A DNA stretch of 49,317 nucleotides from Nitrospiraceae bacterium (GTDB lineage: Bacteria; Nitrospirota; Thermodesulfovibrionia; UBA6902): assembly GCA_003599275.1 (NCBI GenBank), contig QZJG01000009.1, positions 1 through 49,317 on the forward strand, written 5' to 3'. The translations under genes were made by a program, and so were the position numbers. The notes beneath the pieces are model-generated. The model saw only the letters and a list, made by a program, of their open reading frames with translations, was not told where the DNA came from and did no database searches. Below are positions 15,940 to 24,433 of this stretch, one piece after another (position 1 is the first letter of the stretch; each line of letters opens with the position of its first letter).

Positions 15940-17802
15940 TCAACTGTCCAAAACCTCTCTGACTCTTATTATAAGAGCATACGGGCTGAAAGGCTTGGGA
16001 ATAAAATTAGCGTCCTTTTTGAGAATACCCCGCATTTGTAAAACGTCGTCGCTGTACCCGCTCATAAAAAGGCATTTTATGTCCGGCCTTATCATCCTTG
16101 CTCTTTCGTATACTTCATTGCCGTACATCTTCGGCATGATTATATCAGTGACAATAAGCATTATGACGGCACGGTTCTCCGAGAAGACATTTAAGGCGTC
16201 TTCGCCGTCGCTTGCTTCCAGTACTTTGTAACCATAGTTCTCAAGGTATATTTTTGAAACTTCCCTGAGAGCCTGATCGTCTTCTGCTAAAAGAATTGTC
16301 TCACTCCCTGAAGGGACGGGAGTCAATTCTGCCTTCTCGAAGATTTCCTCTTTTGCCGGCATTAAGGGCAAATATATCTTAAAGACTGCGCCCTCTCCCG
16401 GCCTGCTGTAGACATTAATGAAACCGTTGTGCTGCCTTATGATGCTATAGACCATAGCAAGACCAAGCCCTGTGCCTTTTCCGACCTCTTTTGTAGTAAA
16501 AAACGGCTCAAAAATATGCTCCGCTGTATTTTCATCCATTCCGATTCCGGAGTCGGCAACTGAAAGAACCGCATAATTGCCGGCTTCCCCGTAACTATTG
16601 GCCTGTATAAAGCCGCTGTCTATTTGTACGTGCTCCGAACTTATAGTCAACAACCCTCCATGAGGCATTGCATCCCGGGCGTTCGTTGCGAGATTCAGCA
16701 AAACCTGTTCTATCTGGCCGCTGTCAATGTTCGCAATCAGCTCCTCAGCAGCCATATGAACTTTGAATTCAATATCCTCACCAATGAGCCTGTCCAATAT
16801 CTTCTGTATGCCGGAAAGGAGATTTTTGATATCTGCCGGTTTCTTCTCCATCACCTGTTTCCTGCTGTAGGCAAGAAGACTCTGTGTCAGATTGGCAGCT
16901 CTATCGGACGCGGCGAGTATCTGTTCAACATATTCATGCAGTGGGTCAGCCGCCGCCATCTTTTTATGCAGAAGGCTCCCATAGCCGATTATTGCGGTCA
17001 GGATATTGTTGAAATCGTGCGCAATTCCACCGACAAGATGGCCTATGGCCTCCATCTTCTGGGACTGGAGCAGTTGCGCTGAGAGTTTCTTGCGTTCAGT
17101 GATATCACGCACGTTACATTGAATGAATCTCGCCCTGTCAACCAGATGTACATCAACATTGATAAGCTTCCCCTGTTTGGTTTCCACAACCACATCCTCG
17201 TAATTGACAAATCCGGCCTCAATCAATTCCCGGATAGTCTCCCTGAAATTTTCAGTGTCTTTCAGCAGACCGACATCTTTAAGCTGTTTTCCAATAAACT
17301 CCTCGCGAAAATAATCCAACATCGACATGATGGCGGGGTTAACGTTAACTATCTTCCCGTTTTGTTTATCGATCAGCAACAGGCCGTCCTTTGCGGTCTC
17401 GAACATCCGCCTGAAGCGCTCCTCATAATCCTTTATTTCATTTTCCATCAGCCTGCGTTCAGTAATGTCTTCAATAGCAAGGAGGATCATCCGGGGACCC
17501 GTTTCTTTGTGAACGATACGGCGGGCATTGAGGAGCATTATTTTGTGCCCGATGCCTGAAAAAATATGTTCAACTTCATAGTCATCGAACTTGTTGTTTT
17601 TGGGAAGAATATTCTCAAGCAGCTCCCGAAGGCTCGGAATGTCCCATTGCCCGTTTCCGAGATCATAGATAAGATTACCTATAGTTTCCTCAGGTATTAC
17701 TCTGAATGACTTATAGAAGCTGCGGTTAGCTTCAAGGACCCTCAGGTCTGCATCCAGAACGATAAGAGGTTCACGGACTGTCTCTACAATATCTTCATAC
17801 AT
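15940..17802 (-). CDS. PAS-PAS sensor histidine kinase with C-terminal receiver domain
   Basis: 620 aa, no membrane segment. The order is PAS (about 5-130), PAS (about 135-250), HisKA with phospho-accepting His in [12 protein letters not shown], HATPase ([29 protein letters not shown]) and a receiver domain (about 500-615) with Asp in IVTDIIMP and Lys in FIPKPF. This is the layout of NtrB-like sensors with a fused receiver. I chose the ATG at 17802 ([12 protein letters not shown]) although the frame is open to 18081. The upstream 93 codons overlap a csbD gene and a propeller relic, and AGGAGG lies 13 bases before 17802. Confidence 0.85.
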   Translation of the reverse strand: MYEDIVETVREPLIVLDADLRVLEANRSFYKSFRVIPEETIGNLIYDLGNGQWDIPSLRELLENILPKNNKFDDYEVEHIFSGIGHKIMLLNARRIVHKETGPRMILLAIEDITERRLMENEIKDYEERFRRMFETAKDGLLLIDKQNGKIVNVNPAIMSMLDYFREEFIGKQLKDVGLLKDTENFRETIRELIEAGFVNYEDVVVETKQGKLINVDVHLVDRARFIQCNVRDITERKKLSAQLLQSQKMEAIGHLVGGIAHDFNNILTAIIGYGSLLHKKMAAADPLHEYVEQILAASDRAANLTQSLLAYSRKQVMEKKPADIKNLLSGIQKILDRLIGEDIEFKVHMAAEELIANIDSGQIEQVLLNLATNARDAMPHGGLLTISSEHVQIDSGFIQANSYGEAGNYAVLSVADSGIGMDENTAEHIFEPFFTTKEVGKGTGLGLAMVYSIIRQHNGFINVYSRPGEGAVFKIYLPLMPAKEEIFEKAELTPVPSGSETILLAEDDQALREVSKIYLENYGYKVLEASDGEDALNVFSENRAVIMLIVTDIIMPKMYGNEVYERARMIRPDIKCLFMSGYSDDVLQMRGILKKDANFIPKPFSPYALIIRVREVLDS

Positions 17803-17818
17803 CTCAGTATAATAACCT

Positions 17819-17985
17819 CCTGCAGATATAAAGCAACTTGCTGTCCGGTGTAGCATACCGCCGGATAGGACCTGAACCATCGGGTAATGGTATTTTTGCA
17901 AAGGATGGATCTCTCTTAATTCTAAAACAGATAACCCGCTTTCATTGCGGCCGGGCCTCGGCAGATAACCTGAAAAAGCCCGACC
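17819..17985 (-). pseudogene. Relic of the YncE-like propeller gene
   Basis: The minus strand encodes KIPLPDGSGPIRRYATPDSK then LLYIC at 17819-17897, matching KIPLPEGSQGPIQLYATPDS then KLLYVC of the intact gene at 19870-20946. Directly upstream (17914-17985) the DNA resembles the region upstream of that gene's start (21042-21110, CTTAATTCTAAAACA shared). About 820 bases in between are missing, so this is a deleted, non-functional copy. Confidence 0.75.
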
Positions 17986-18025
17986 GTTTCCCAAAGGGCG
18001 TGCCGGTGCATAAGAAACCACTCGC

Positions 18026-18205
18026 CTACTGCCCGAAAACCTTCTTGACCTGTCCGATCTTTTTCTGAGCTTTGCCGGCAAGCTTTTCGACTTTGCCTTT
18101 GGCCTCCAACTTGGGATTATCGGTGATTTCCCCGGCCATTTCCCTGACCTTCCCCTTTACTTCGTGAAGCGTGCCTTTGACTTTGTCCTTCATGCTGGAT
18201 TTCAT
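18026..18205 (-). CDS. CsbD family stress protein (small)
   Basis: 59 aa. The sequence MKSSMKDKVKGTLHEVKGKV continues with REMAGEITDNPKLEAKGKVE and ends KKIGQVKKVFGQ, the lysine-rich helical pattern of CsbD/YjbJ proteins, which accumulate under general stress; their molecular role is not settled. GGAGG lies 6 bases before the ATG. It is too short for many gene callers and overlaps the spurious 5' extension of the kinase frame. A second CsbD gene is at 30942. Confidence 0.85.
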   Translation of the reverse strand: MKSSMKDKVKGTLHEVKGKVREMAGEITDNPKLEAKGKVEKLAGKAQKKIGQVKKVFGQ

Positions 18206-18340
18206 GGTATTCCTCCTTTCGGATTTCGCTTTGACTGATTGTAACCCAAGGCTACTATGTCACTTATATCACTCAAGGCCGGCACTGTCAATCAGGATTT
18301 TCCTGTGCCCATATCCTCTTACACTTCTTCATTTTATTCT

Positions 18341-19816
18341 TTATGGACCGACCTTCATGAAATCGATGTACCCCTGCTCAATGTCTACAGATATCAGCTG
18401 CACTCGAGTCCTGTTGCCGACATCAAGGCCCTCAAACCCCTTGACCACTCTCCCTTCGACAGGGACCGTCAGCAGCCTGGCCCAGGTGCCTTTTTCCGCT
18501 GCGCCGGTGACGATGGCATCGAACTGCTCCCCGATTCTGTGTTTCAGCAGCATTGCCGCCGCGGATTTTCTAACCTGTCGTTCGACTTTGTTTGCGGCGT
18601 CTTCTTCTTTAGTGCAATGTTTTGCCAGGGCCTCAAGCTCGTCATTGCTGTACGGCAAAGGACTTCCCCCTATCGCGGCCTTCAACAGGCGCTGCGTGAT
18701 AAGGTCGGTATACCGGCGATTAGGAGCAGTGGAATGGGTATAATCCCTGACCGCGAGACCAAAGTGTCCCGTTGCAGTGTCGCCCGGAAGTTCCGAAACG
18801 TATTCACCGGCCCCCATGAGCTTGATAACAGCAAGGGAGAGGTCGGGGAACCCGTCGAGATCAGCGGCTTTCTCTCTGGTCAGGAACTCCTCCAGTGCTT
18901 TTGAATCCGGTGTATCAGGGAGTTTCGACCCATGTTCGTCAGCGAGCTCGACAATCCGCTCCCATCGTTTTGGAGTGCGGACTACACGGCGGATAGAAGG
19001 GAATTTGTTTGATGAGAGATACCTGGCGGCCACGCCGTTTGCACCTATCATGAAATCCTCGATAATGTCTTTTGCCCGGTTCTTTTTTTCGACTTCAAGA
19101 TCACGAATCTCATCACCGTCAAATACCGGCCTGGCCTCAACGGTTTCAAAACTAAGCGCGCCGTTCATATGCCGGAGGTCCTTCATTCTTTGCGCTGCCC
19201 TGTCCTGCAGGCGCAGATTTTCCTCAAGTCCTCTTACCGCCGTAACTGCCTCAGGCAGACTTCCATTACGTTCAAGCCACGAGGCGACGCTGTTATAAGC
19301 GAGCTTAGCATGATTGCGGACACGTGCCCTGTATATATCAGAGCCCTCTAAAGACCCGTCAGCGGCGATCACCATTTCAACGATGATTGCCGGTCGCTCC
19401 TCATTGAAATTCAGGGATGTGAGATTCGCGGAAAGCTTTTCGGGAAGCATCGGGAATATACTGCCGGCTGTATAAATGGAGGTAGTATTATGGTGGGCGT
19501 GTCCGTCAATTGCCGAGCCGTTCTTAACGAGCGAGTCCACGTCGGCCACGGCAACAAGCAACTTGACCTTGTCTCCCGGCATCGCCTCGGCAACTGTAAG
19601 CTGGTCCAGGTCACGAGAGTCATCGTTATCGATAGACGCCCATGGCAGGTCCCTCAGGTCACGGACCTGTTCACCCTCTATTAATGCAGGGGCCTGGATA
19701 CTGCCAAGTTCAGCGAGCGCTTCACTTGAAAAGTCAGGGAGCAGTCCCCTCTGAAGCATCGCCCTGCGTGCGATTCTCTGTAATATAGCACGATGTTGCT
19801 TATTATCGGTTTGCAT
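18341..19816 (-). CDS. RNB-domain 3'-5' exoribonuclease (RNase II/R type)
   Basis: 491 aa, close to a short RNase II-like form. The catalytic metal-binding aspartates are in ASIDNDDSRDLDQLTVAE (about 61-78); YTAGSIFPMLPEKLSANLTS is the RNB substrate-channel segment, and GHFGLAVRDYTHSTAPNRRY leads to the signature RRYTDLITQRLL. The C-terminal 80 residues may form an S1-like fold (ARLLTVPVEGRVVKGFEG). It lacks the N-terminal cold-shock domains of RNase R. It degrades single-stranded RNA by homology. AAGGCAAGC precedes the ATG. Confidence 0.88.
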   Translation of the reverse strand: MQTDNKQHRAILQRIARRAMLQRGLLPDFSSEALAELGSIQAPALIEGEQVRDLRDLPWASIDNDDSRDLDQLTVAEAMPGDKVKLLVAVADVDSLVKNGSAIDGHAHHNTTSIYTAGSIFPMLPEKLSANLTSLNFNEERPAIIVEMVIAADGSLEGSDIYRARVRNHAKLAYNSVASWLERNGSLPEAVTAVRGLEENLRLQDRAAQRMKDLRHMNGALSFETVEARPVFDGDEIRDLEVEKKNRAKDIIEDFMIGANGVAARYLSSNKFPSIRRVVRTPKRWERIVELADEHGSKLPDTPDSKALEEFLTREKAADLDGFPDLSLAVIKLMGAGEYVSELPGDTATGHFGLAVRDYTHSTAPNRRYTDLITQRLLKAAIGGSPLPYSNDELEALAKHCTKEEDAANKVERQVRKSAAAMLLKHRIGEQFDAIVTGAAEKGTWARLLTVPVEGRVVKGFEGLDVGNRTRVQLISVDIEQGYIDFMKVGP

Positions 19817-19869
19817 AAATTGCTTGCCTTATTCTTATGTTAATAATGCCTCTGCGATTTCCTTCCTGT

Positions 19870-20946
19870 TTACGGCATGCCGCCTGTTGCAAACCAGTAG
19901 CTTATACCATTGGGGCCTTTGCCGACAGGGACCGTGCCTGTTACTTTTTGAGTTATCACATCAATTATCGAAATAGTATTGTCTGAAGTATTAGTAACGT
20001 AAGCTGCTTTGCCGTCCCTGCTGACTACTACCCCGTGTGCCTTATTTCCGACCTTGATGGTGTTGATCACTTTTGCATATGATATATCAATGACATAGAC
20101 CTTGTCGGAAACCGGTCTTTGCAGGAGTTCTCCCTGGTCGCAGACATAAAGTAACTTGCTGTCCGGCGTAGCATACAATTGGATAGGACCTTGTGAACCC
20201 TCGGGTAATGGTATTTTCGTAATTTGTCCGCGCAGCAAATCATATCTTGCCACCTCTTTCGTATCATATAAGGAAACGAAAACAAATTTACCATCTTGCG
20301 TAACGCCAGTTTGCACAGCCATGCCCTGCAGTGGAATGTCTCTTATCTGACCATCTGCTACATTTACAATTGATAAACTCTTTGATCCCATGCTGGCTAC
20401 ATACAATTTGCCGTTAAAATATCTCATCCCATGCGGAGCGTTATCTTTGCCTAAATCAAATCGACGCACCACCTCATAGGTCGCTGCATTTACTTGAAAA
20501 ACCTGGCTGCTGTCTTTAGTGGTTACGAATGCGTTTTTTGACTCATTGTCTAAAACCACATGGGCCACATGCAAATGTTTGCCAAGTTGAATTCGCTTTT
20601 TGATTGTGCCGGTATCAGAACCAATAACTACTAACTGTTCTGCCTTACTGCTATCCATGGGTACGGCCGTTACCCAAACTGATTTACCGTCAGGAGCTGT
20701 TTGCACATTATGCGCCATATACATTTCACCCTGGCTATCTGTTAAATCAATAATAGTATTTTTGCGACTGTTCTGAAGATCAATAACTGAAACACTACCT
20801 CCATCTTCATTGGCTACATAAAGCTTTGCCGGTTGCAACGTATATAATTTATTAAAGTTAGCGCAACCGATTTTCATGACGGCCAACATTAACATTACCA
20901 AAAACACCAGAGTCGGATTTATGATGGATTGTTTTAATTTATTCAT
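19870..20946 (-). CDS. YncE-like beta-propeller lipoprotein
   Basis: 358 aa. An N-terminal hydrophobic segment ends with MKIGC (Cys about residue 28), which suggests a lipoprotein. The rest is seven-bladed propeller repeats with YVTN-type motifs: AKLYVANEDGGSVSVIDL, KNAFVTTKDSSQVFQVN, KLYVASMGSKSLSIVNV and AAYVTNTSDNTISIIDV. Such proteins are extracytoplasmic scaffolds of unknown ligand. I prefer the ATG at 20946 to a GTG at 20985 because the signal then starts normally. A partly deleted copy of this gene lies at 17819-17985. Confidence 0.85.
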   Translation of the reverse strand: MNKLKQSIINPTLVFLVMLMLAVMKIGCANFNKLYTLQPAKLYVANEDGGSVSVIDLQNSRKNTIIDLTDSQGEMYMAHNVQTAPDGKSVWVTAVPMDSSKAEQLVVIGSDTGTIKKRIQLGKHLHVAHVVLDNESKNAFVTTKDSSQVFQVNAATYEVVRRFDLGKDNAPHGMRYFNGKLYVASMGSKSLSIVNVADGQIRDIPLQGMAVQTGVTQDGKFVFVSLYDTKEVARYDLLRGQITKIPLPEGSQGPIQLYATPDSKLLYVCDQGELLQRPVSDKVYVIDISYAKVINTIKVGNKAHGVVVSRDGKAAYVTNTSDNTISIIDVITQKVTGTVPVGKGPNGISYWFATGGMP

Positions 20947-21129
20947 TTTGATTGAGATGATTACGCTGATGGGGCCTTTTGTCACAGATTTCTATGTGTT
21001 CATCTAAACGGCTGAGAGCAAACAAAGCCGATAGAAGAGTCCCTTAATTCTAAAACATATCAACGGCTTTCATTCCGGCCTCGCTGCTGGAAATGCCCTC
21101 CGGTTTTTTCCTCCTGTCTGAATGAGTGT

Positions 21130-21213
21130 CTAACGGCGCCTCGTCCAGTAGAAGCCACCACCACCGAAGATCACAATCAAAACAATGATTAGAAGGATGA
21201 GTTCAATTGACAT
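21130..21213 (-). CDS. Tiny GGGGFY-type membrane protein
   Basis: 27 aa. A single hydrophobic helix MSIELILLIIVLIVIFGGGG is followed by FYWTRRR, a form common among very small stress-associated membrane proteins. AAAGGAGATAAGTT is a strong ribosome site. It is the first gene after one of the four sigma-54 modules, with a predicted leader of about 35 bases. Its function is unknown. Confidence 0.7.
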   Translation of the reverse strand: MSIELILLIIVLIVIFGGGGFYWTRRR

Positions 21214-21258
21214 AACTTATCTCCTTTCTCTTTGAACGTTTACTACATACTGTTTACC

Positions 21259-21274
21259 TGCATAAGTAGTGCCA
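21259..21274 (-). promoter_or_regulatory. Sigma-54 promoter A
   Basis: On the minus strand TGGCACTACTTATGCA has GG and GC at the required spacing of the TGGCAC-N5-TTGCA consensus; the only deviation in the -12 box is ATGCA. It precedes the 27-aa membrane protein. Confidence 0.85.
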
Positions 21275-21374
21275 ATACCTCTGTTGAAAGAACGATGCTC
21301 TCTAATACTTTGAAATCATTGGAACTTCAACGAATGCTGCGATGGGGGAATGATACTGTAAAAGGCGACGCCTT

Positions 21375-21405
21375 CTGATATATCAGGACTCTCCTGATAT
21401 ATCAG
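21375..21405. promoter_or_regulatory. Enhancer palindrome A of the sigma-54 regulon
   Basis: The arms CTGATATATCAGGA and TCCTGATATATCAG are a perfect 14-bp inverted repeat around CTC. The centre is 116 bp from the first base of promoter A. The near-identical sites at 31372, 36972 and 46520 share the spacing, which marks it as an activator binding site rather than a terminator. Confidence 0.85.
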
Positions 21406-21527
21406 TTATTTTTTTGTTTCCGGACGACGCGGGCAGAAGAATTGATACCGTGCAAGTGATAGGTTTGCGGCACGCAGTATGAGATGCACCTCCCCCCGTT
21501 AACAAAGTCACATGTATACGATTAACC

Positions 21528-22169
21528 TTAACCTCCAAGGGTGACATCCTGCTCATTGTACCAATGCAATGCTTTATAGAAATGCTCGGGGTTAAAATCC
21601 GGCCAATAGTTATCCAACACATAGAAATCCGCATAAATAGATTGAACGGGGAGGAAGCCGCTTAAACGTCTTCTGCCACCCCACCGTATAATCAGATCTA
21701 TTTTGGAAACATCAAAAGATTTAATATGACTCGTGATATTTTTCTTAGTTGAGTCAGCTGATTTCAAATTGTTTAAGTCCCACTCCCAGCCGTAATTAAC
21801 CAAAAAATTGACTTTAATTCCTCCTCTGCCAAAGATCTGCCTCGTCGTATATTTATATAATTCTTTTGGAAACATGGGAGATTCGAAATCGCCAATAACC
21901 AACAATTCTGCTTCTTCTTTAGATAAGGTATTTACCGCACTTATGCAGGCGTTAGTGAAGGCTTTTCTTTGTTCTGTCGGTCTTTTGGTATTATCAGTAG
22001 TAAAGCCGTAATACGTTAATTCCTTAATTCCTGCCTCTTTGCATAATTTAAAAAGTATCAGGCCCGGACTTATGCCACATTCATAACCTTTTTCTTTTGT
22101 CATTTTATTGGCTTCCGCCCATCTTCTGTTTCCATCAGGAATTATTCCAATATGTTTCGGTACTCTCAT
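21528..22169 (-). CDS. Divergent cis-prenyltransferase (undecaprenyl diphosphate synthase family)
   Basis: 213 aa, shorter than the usual 240-250. It condenses isopentenyl diphosphate into cis-polyprenyl diphosphates by homology. The start PKHIGIIPDGNRRWA keeps the metal-binding Asp, but the substrate segment is unusual: the canonical RTSGExRxSNFL reads RWGGRRRLSGFL, and the GHxxG region reads KGYECGISPG. The later Glu in YAEL is Asp (YADF). The ATG at 22169 follows GAGGT by 7 bases; the GTG at 22178 overlaps that site. It is probably a second, specialised enzyme rather than the housekeeping UppS. Confidence 0.75.
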   Translation of the reverse strand: MRVPKHIGIIPDGNRRWAEANKMTKEKGYECGISPGLILFKLCKEAGIKELTYYGFTTDNTKRPTEQRKAFTNACISAVNTLSKEEAELLVIGDFESPMFPKELYKYTTRQIFGRGGIKVNFLVNYGWEWDLNNLKSADSTKKNITSHIKSFDVSKIDLIIRWGGRRRLSGFLPVQSIYADFYVLDNYWPDFNPEHFYKALHWYNEQDVTLGG

Positions 22170-22422
22170 CTCTGTCACCTCACGTATATTTTATCAAATA
22201 ATAAAATTTAATCTAATACTTTTTTTTCAGACAGAACTGCTGTTGAGAACACCAGAGACACTGAGTAAGCCCCGTCAACGACCGCCGGCTATTGCCGTAT
22301 GCTGATGGTTGACATCTTTTTATATGGCTTTTAGGAGCATGTTTGTCATCCCACTGTTTTTGTTAATAAATTAAAGGGAGGGAAAAGATGCCCTGACAAA
22401 CCTCCTCGGGCCGCTTTCCTGG

Positions 22423-22874
22423 TTACTTCAAAGTCTTTTTGATTTTTTGCTTTTCCTGGTCAAACTTTTTCATGATGTTTTGAATCTCGTCGTGGTCCAA
22501 TGCCTTTTCCGCGCTCTTGAATACCTTGCTCTCCTCATCCTTGATATGGTGCTCCACGAGCTCCTTGAATACGCTCATCTTGGCTCCCCATTTCTCACCC
22601 TTTTGCATCTTCTCCAGCTCTTTTAAAACCACCTCGGCTACATGATGCTCCTCCATCGCCTCCATGGTATCCTCGCGAGCCTCTTTCTTTGCCATCAGGG
22701 GTTGATAGAAGGTTTTCTCCTCTGCCTTCATATGAGGCACCAGCTCTTCTCTGAGCTTTTGGAACAATTCTTCACGTTTCTTTAATGGACTCTCTTTGGA
22801 CTCTTTAAGCTCACCGAGAATTCCTTCACCTGCTGATGGTCTTGTTTGAGTTTCTGAAAAAATTCATTTTGCAT
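22423..22874 (-). pseudogene. Hemerythrin-domain protein, frameshifted copy
   Basis: The reading starts well (AAGGAGGAGAAA, then MQNEFFQKLKQDHQQVKE) but shifts after 17 codons: AAGGAATTC here corresponds to AAGGGAATTC in the intact paralogue at 26791-27246. One G is missing. After correction the rest (22423-22790) continues as LGELKESKESPLKKREELFQ and carries the haemerythrin histidines PHMKAEEKTFY, EEHHVAEVV and VEHHIKDEES. The ORF from the internal ATG at 22767 lacks the first His helix. Either a young pseudogene or a homopolymer error. Confidence 0.8.
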
Positions 22875-22929
22875 TTTCTCCTCCTTTTATGCCTGTGTTC
22901 CTGCGCCACTGAAACTTTCCCGGGACTGC

Positions 22930-23329
22930 TTAATCAAAACGGTCCGAGGCCATCCCGCGCTCTGCCAGGGCCATCGAGAGAGATCGGGTGAAGGAAGCCC
23001 GGCCTCCCAATATCTCCCCGAATGAGCAGGCAATCCTGTCCTTCGGCTTCCACCAAGCCGCGCGTGGTCTGCGCGTCTTCAGTTTCTTCCAGATAGACGA
23101 TAGCAACATCGGCGCCTTCCTTGGCAAAGCCGATCGCTACCGCACGGCCGATGCCGCTGTCTCCACCGGTAATGAGAGCAGTTTTTCCTTCGAGTTTGCC
23201 TGCGGCTTTATATCTTCTCATTTCCGCTTCAGGCACCGGGCGCATCAATGATTCCCGTCCCGGCTGACGCTTCTGCTGTTGCGCCGGTTGCTTTGATTTT
23301 GAGCCCCCTTTTTCTGTCCTGCGAGCCAT
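22930..23329 (-). pseudogene. Short-chain dehydrogenase fragment with internal deletion
   Basis: The 5' part is a normal SDR: SD GGAGGTCAGG, a basic tail, then GKTALITGGDSGIGRAVAIG (the NAD(P)-binding TGxxxGIG) and ADVAIVYL. The frame then runs into unrelated sequence at RGDIG. In another frame the following bases encode FTRSLSMALAERG, a segment found about 80 residues later in intact SDRs, after the catalytic YxxxK. The Ser-Tyr-Lys region is lost, so the enzyme cannot work. Confidence 0.75.
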
Positions 23330-23452
23330 CCTGACCTCCTCTTCTCACAAGTTATGTTTTTATTGCCGAGAGTAAAACACTCTCTGGTCGTAAATGCTAC
23401 GATCAGATTTTTCTCTTGCGCGCTGGCGGAGGAATGCCCATGTCATTCTGTG

Positions 23453-24373
23453 CTATTCGGCGCCTGCGCCGTGTTGTGCCCTTTTCGAACCATATACGTG
23501 CGAGTAGACCCAAGTAAACTCGGCGCCAAGCAGGAAGATTTGGGCGGCAAAATAAACCCACACCAAAAGGACGACCAGCGAAGCTGCGACGCCGAAGCCG
23601 GATGCAATGCCGGCTTTGCCCAGATAAAGGCCGATAAGGATTTTGCCGACTTCGAACAAGAGCGAGGTTGCTGCCGCGCCGACCCACACATCCCGCCAGG
23701 CGATTTTAGCCCGCGGCATAAGTTTGTAGATCATCGTAAAAAATAAAGTCGTAACAGCGAAAGAGATGCTGAAATCGAGCGCATGAAGAAAAGCTTCCCA
23801 GCCTTCAAGAAATCCGCTCCACCATTTGCCCAATGCAGCGATAGCGGCGCTGACTACCAGCGAAACCAGCAGAAGAAATCCCATGCCGAGCACGAGGCCG
23901 AAAGAAATCAGCCGCTTGCGCAGCAGTTTCCATATGCCGCTCTCTTTCACTGGGATAGGAACGCGCCAGATGCGATCAAGATCGCTTTGCAATTCCGCGA
24001 ACACCGTCGTTGCCCCAATGATAAGCATAATGCTGCTTACCACCATCGCAACTATGTCCCCAGCGGGCTCTTTGGCGCTTTTCAGCAGGTCTTGTACTGC
24101 GATTGCACCTTCCCACCCAATGAGGCCTTGTATCTGAGCGACAATTTCTCCCCGGGCTGCTTCCCGGCCAAAAACAAGACCGGACACCGCGATCACGATT
24201 ATGAGCAGAGGGGCAATTGAGAACAGTGTGTAATATGCAAGCGCTGCGCCCATGCTCGGTGCGTAATCAGCCACCCACGACTCTACGGATTTCCTCATCA
24301 GGTCCCAGATACTTCTGGAGTGAAACAAAAGCGGGGACAAACTGATTTTCTCTTGTCTGTTACATGCTTTCAT
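23453..24373 (-). CDS. YihY/BrkB family inner-membrane protein
   Basis: 306 aa. After a 30-residue cytoplasmic tail come six membrane segments. The family motif is visible in MGAALAYYTLFSIAPLLIIV (about 42-61), with LIIGATTVFAELQSDLDRIW and the last helices VLLVWVYFAAQIFLLGAEFT. YihY/BrkB proteins were once called ribonuclease BN; the real function is unknown. It lies between the SDR relic and the catalase gene in the stress island. No clear ribosome site was seen. Confidence 0.88.
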   Translation of the reverse strand: MKACNRQEKISLSPLLFHSRSIWDLMRKSVESWVADYAPSMGAALAYYTLFSIAPLLIIVIAVSGLVFGREAARGEIVAQIQGLIGWEGAIAVQDLLKSAKEPAGDIVAMVVSSIMLIIGATTVFAELQSDLDRIWRVPIPVKESGIWKLLRKRLISFGLVLGMGFLLLVSLVVSAAIAALGKWWSGFLEGWEAFLHALDFSISFAVTTLFFTMIYKLMPRAKIAWRDVWVGAAATSLLFEVGKILIGLYLGKAGIASGFGVAASLVVLLVWVYFAAQIFLLGAEFTWVYSHVYGSKRAQHGAGAE

Positions 24374-24433
24374 AATATTGACTTTTCATCTCTTAATTGA
24401 GTCTGACATATCCGCCCTGTTTGTTCTTTCCTC

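Larger units (their letters stand above)
21214..21527 (-). other. Sigma-54 control region A
   Basis: This 314-base gap holds the -24/-12 promoter (21259-21274), a conserved block GCGATGGGGGAATGATACTG (21339-21358) and the 31-bp palindrome (21375-21405). The stretch 21406-21527 carries only a short relic resembling the last codons of the sigma-54 activator (KQKNN and stop inside the palindrome). No gene was found. Confidence 0.75.

Noticed and set aside
21375-21405. The 31-bp palindromes as rho-independent terminators
   Set aside because: There is no consistent U-run, the sequence itself is conserved beyond pairing, and the fixed 115-117 bp distance to sigma-54 promoters explains them better. 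A double role at the activator end cannot be excluded.
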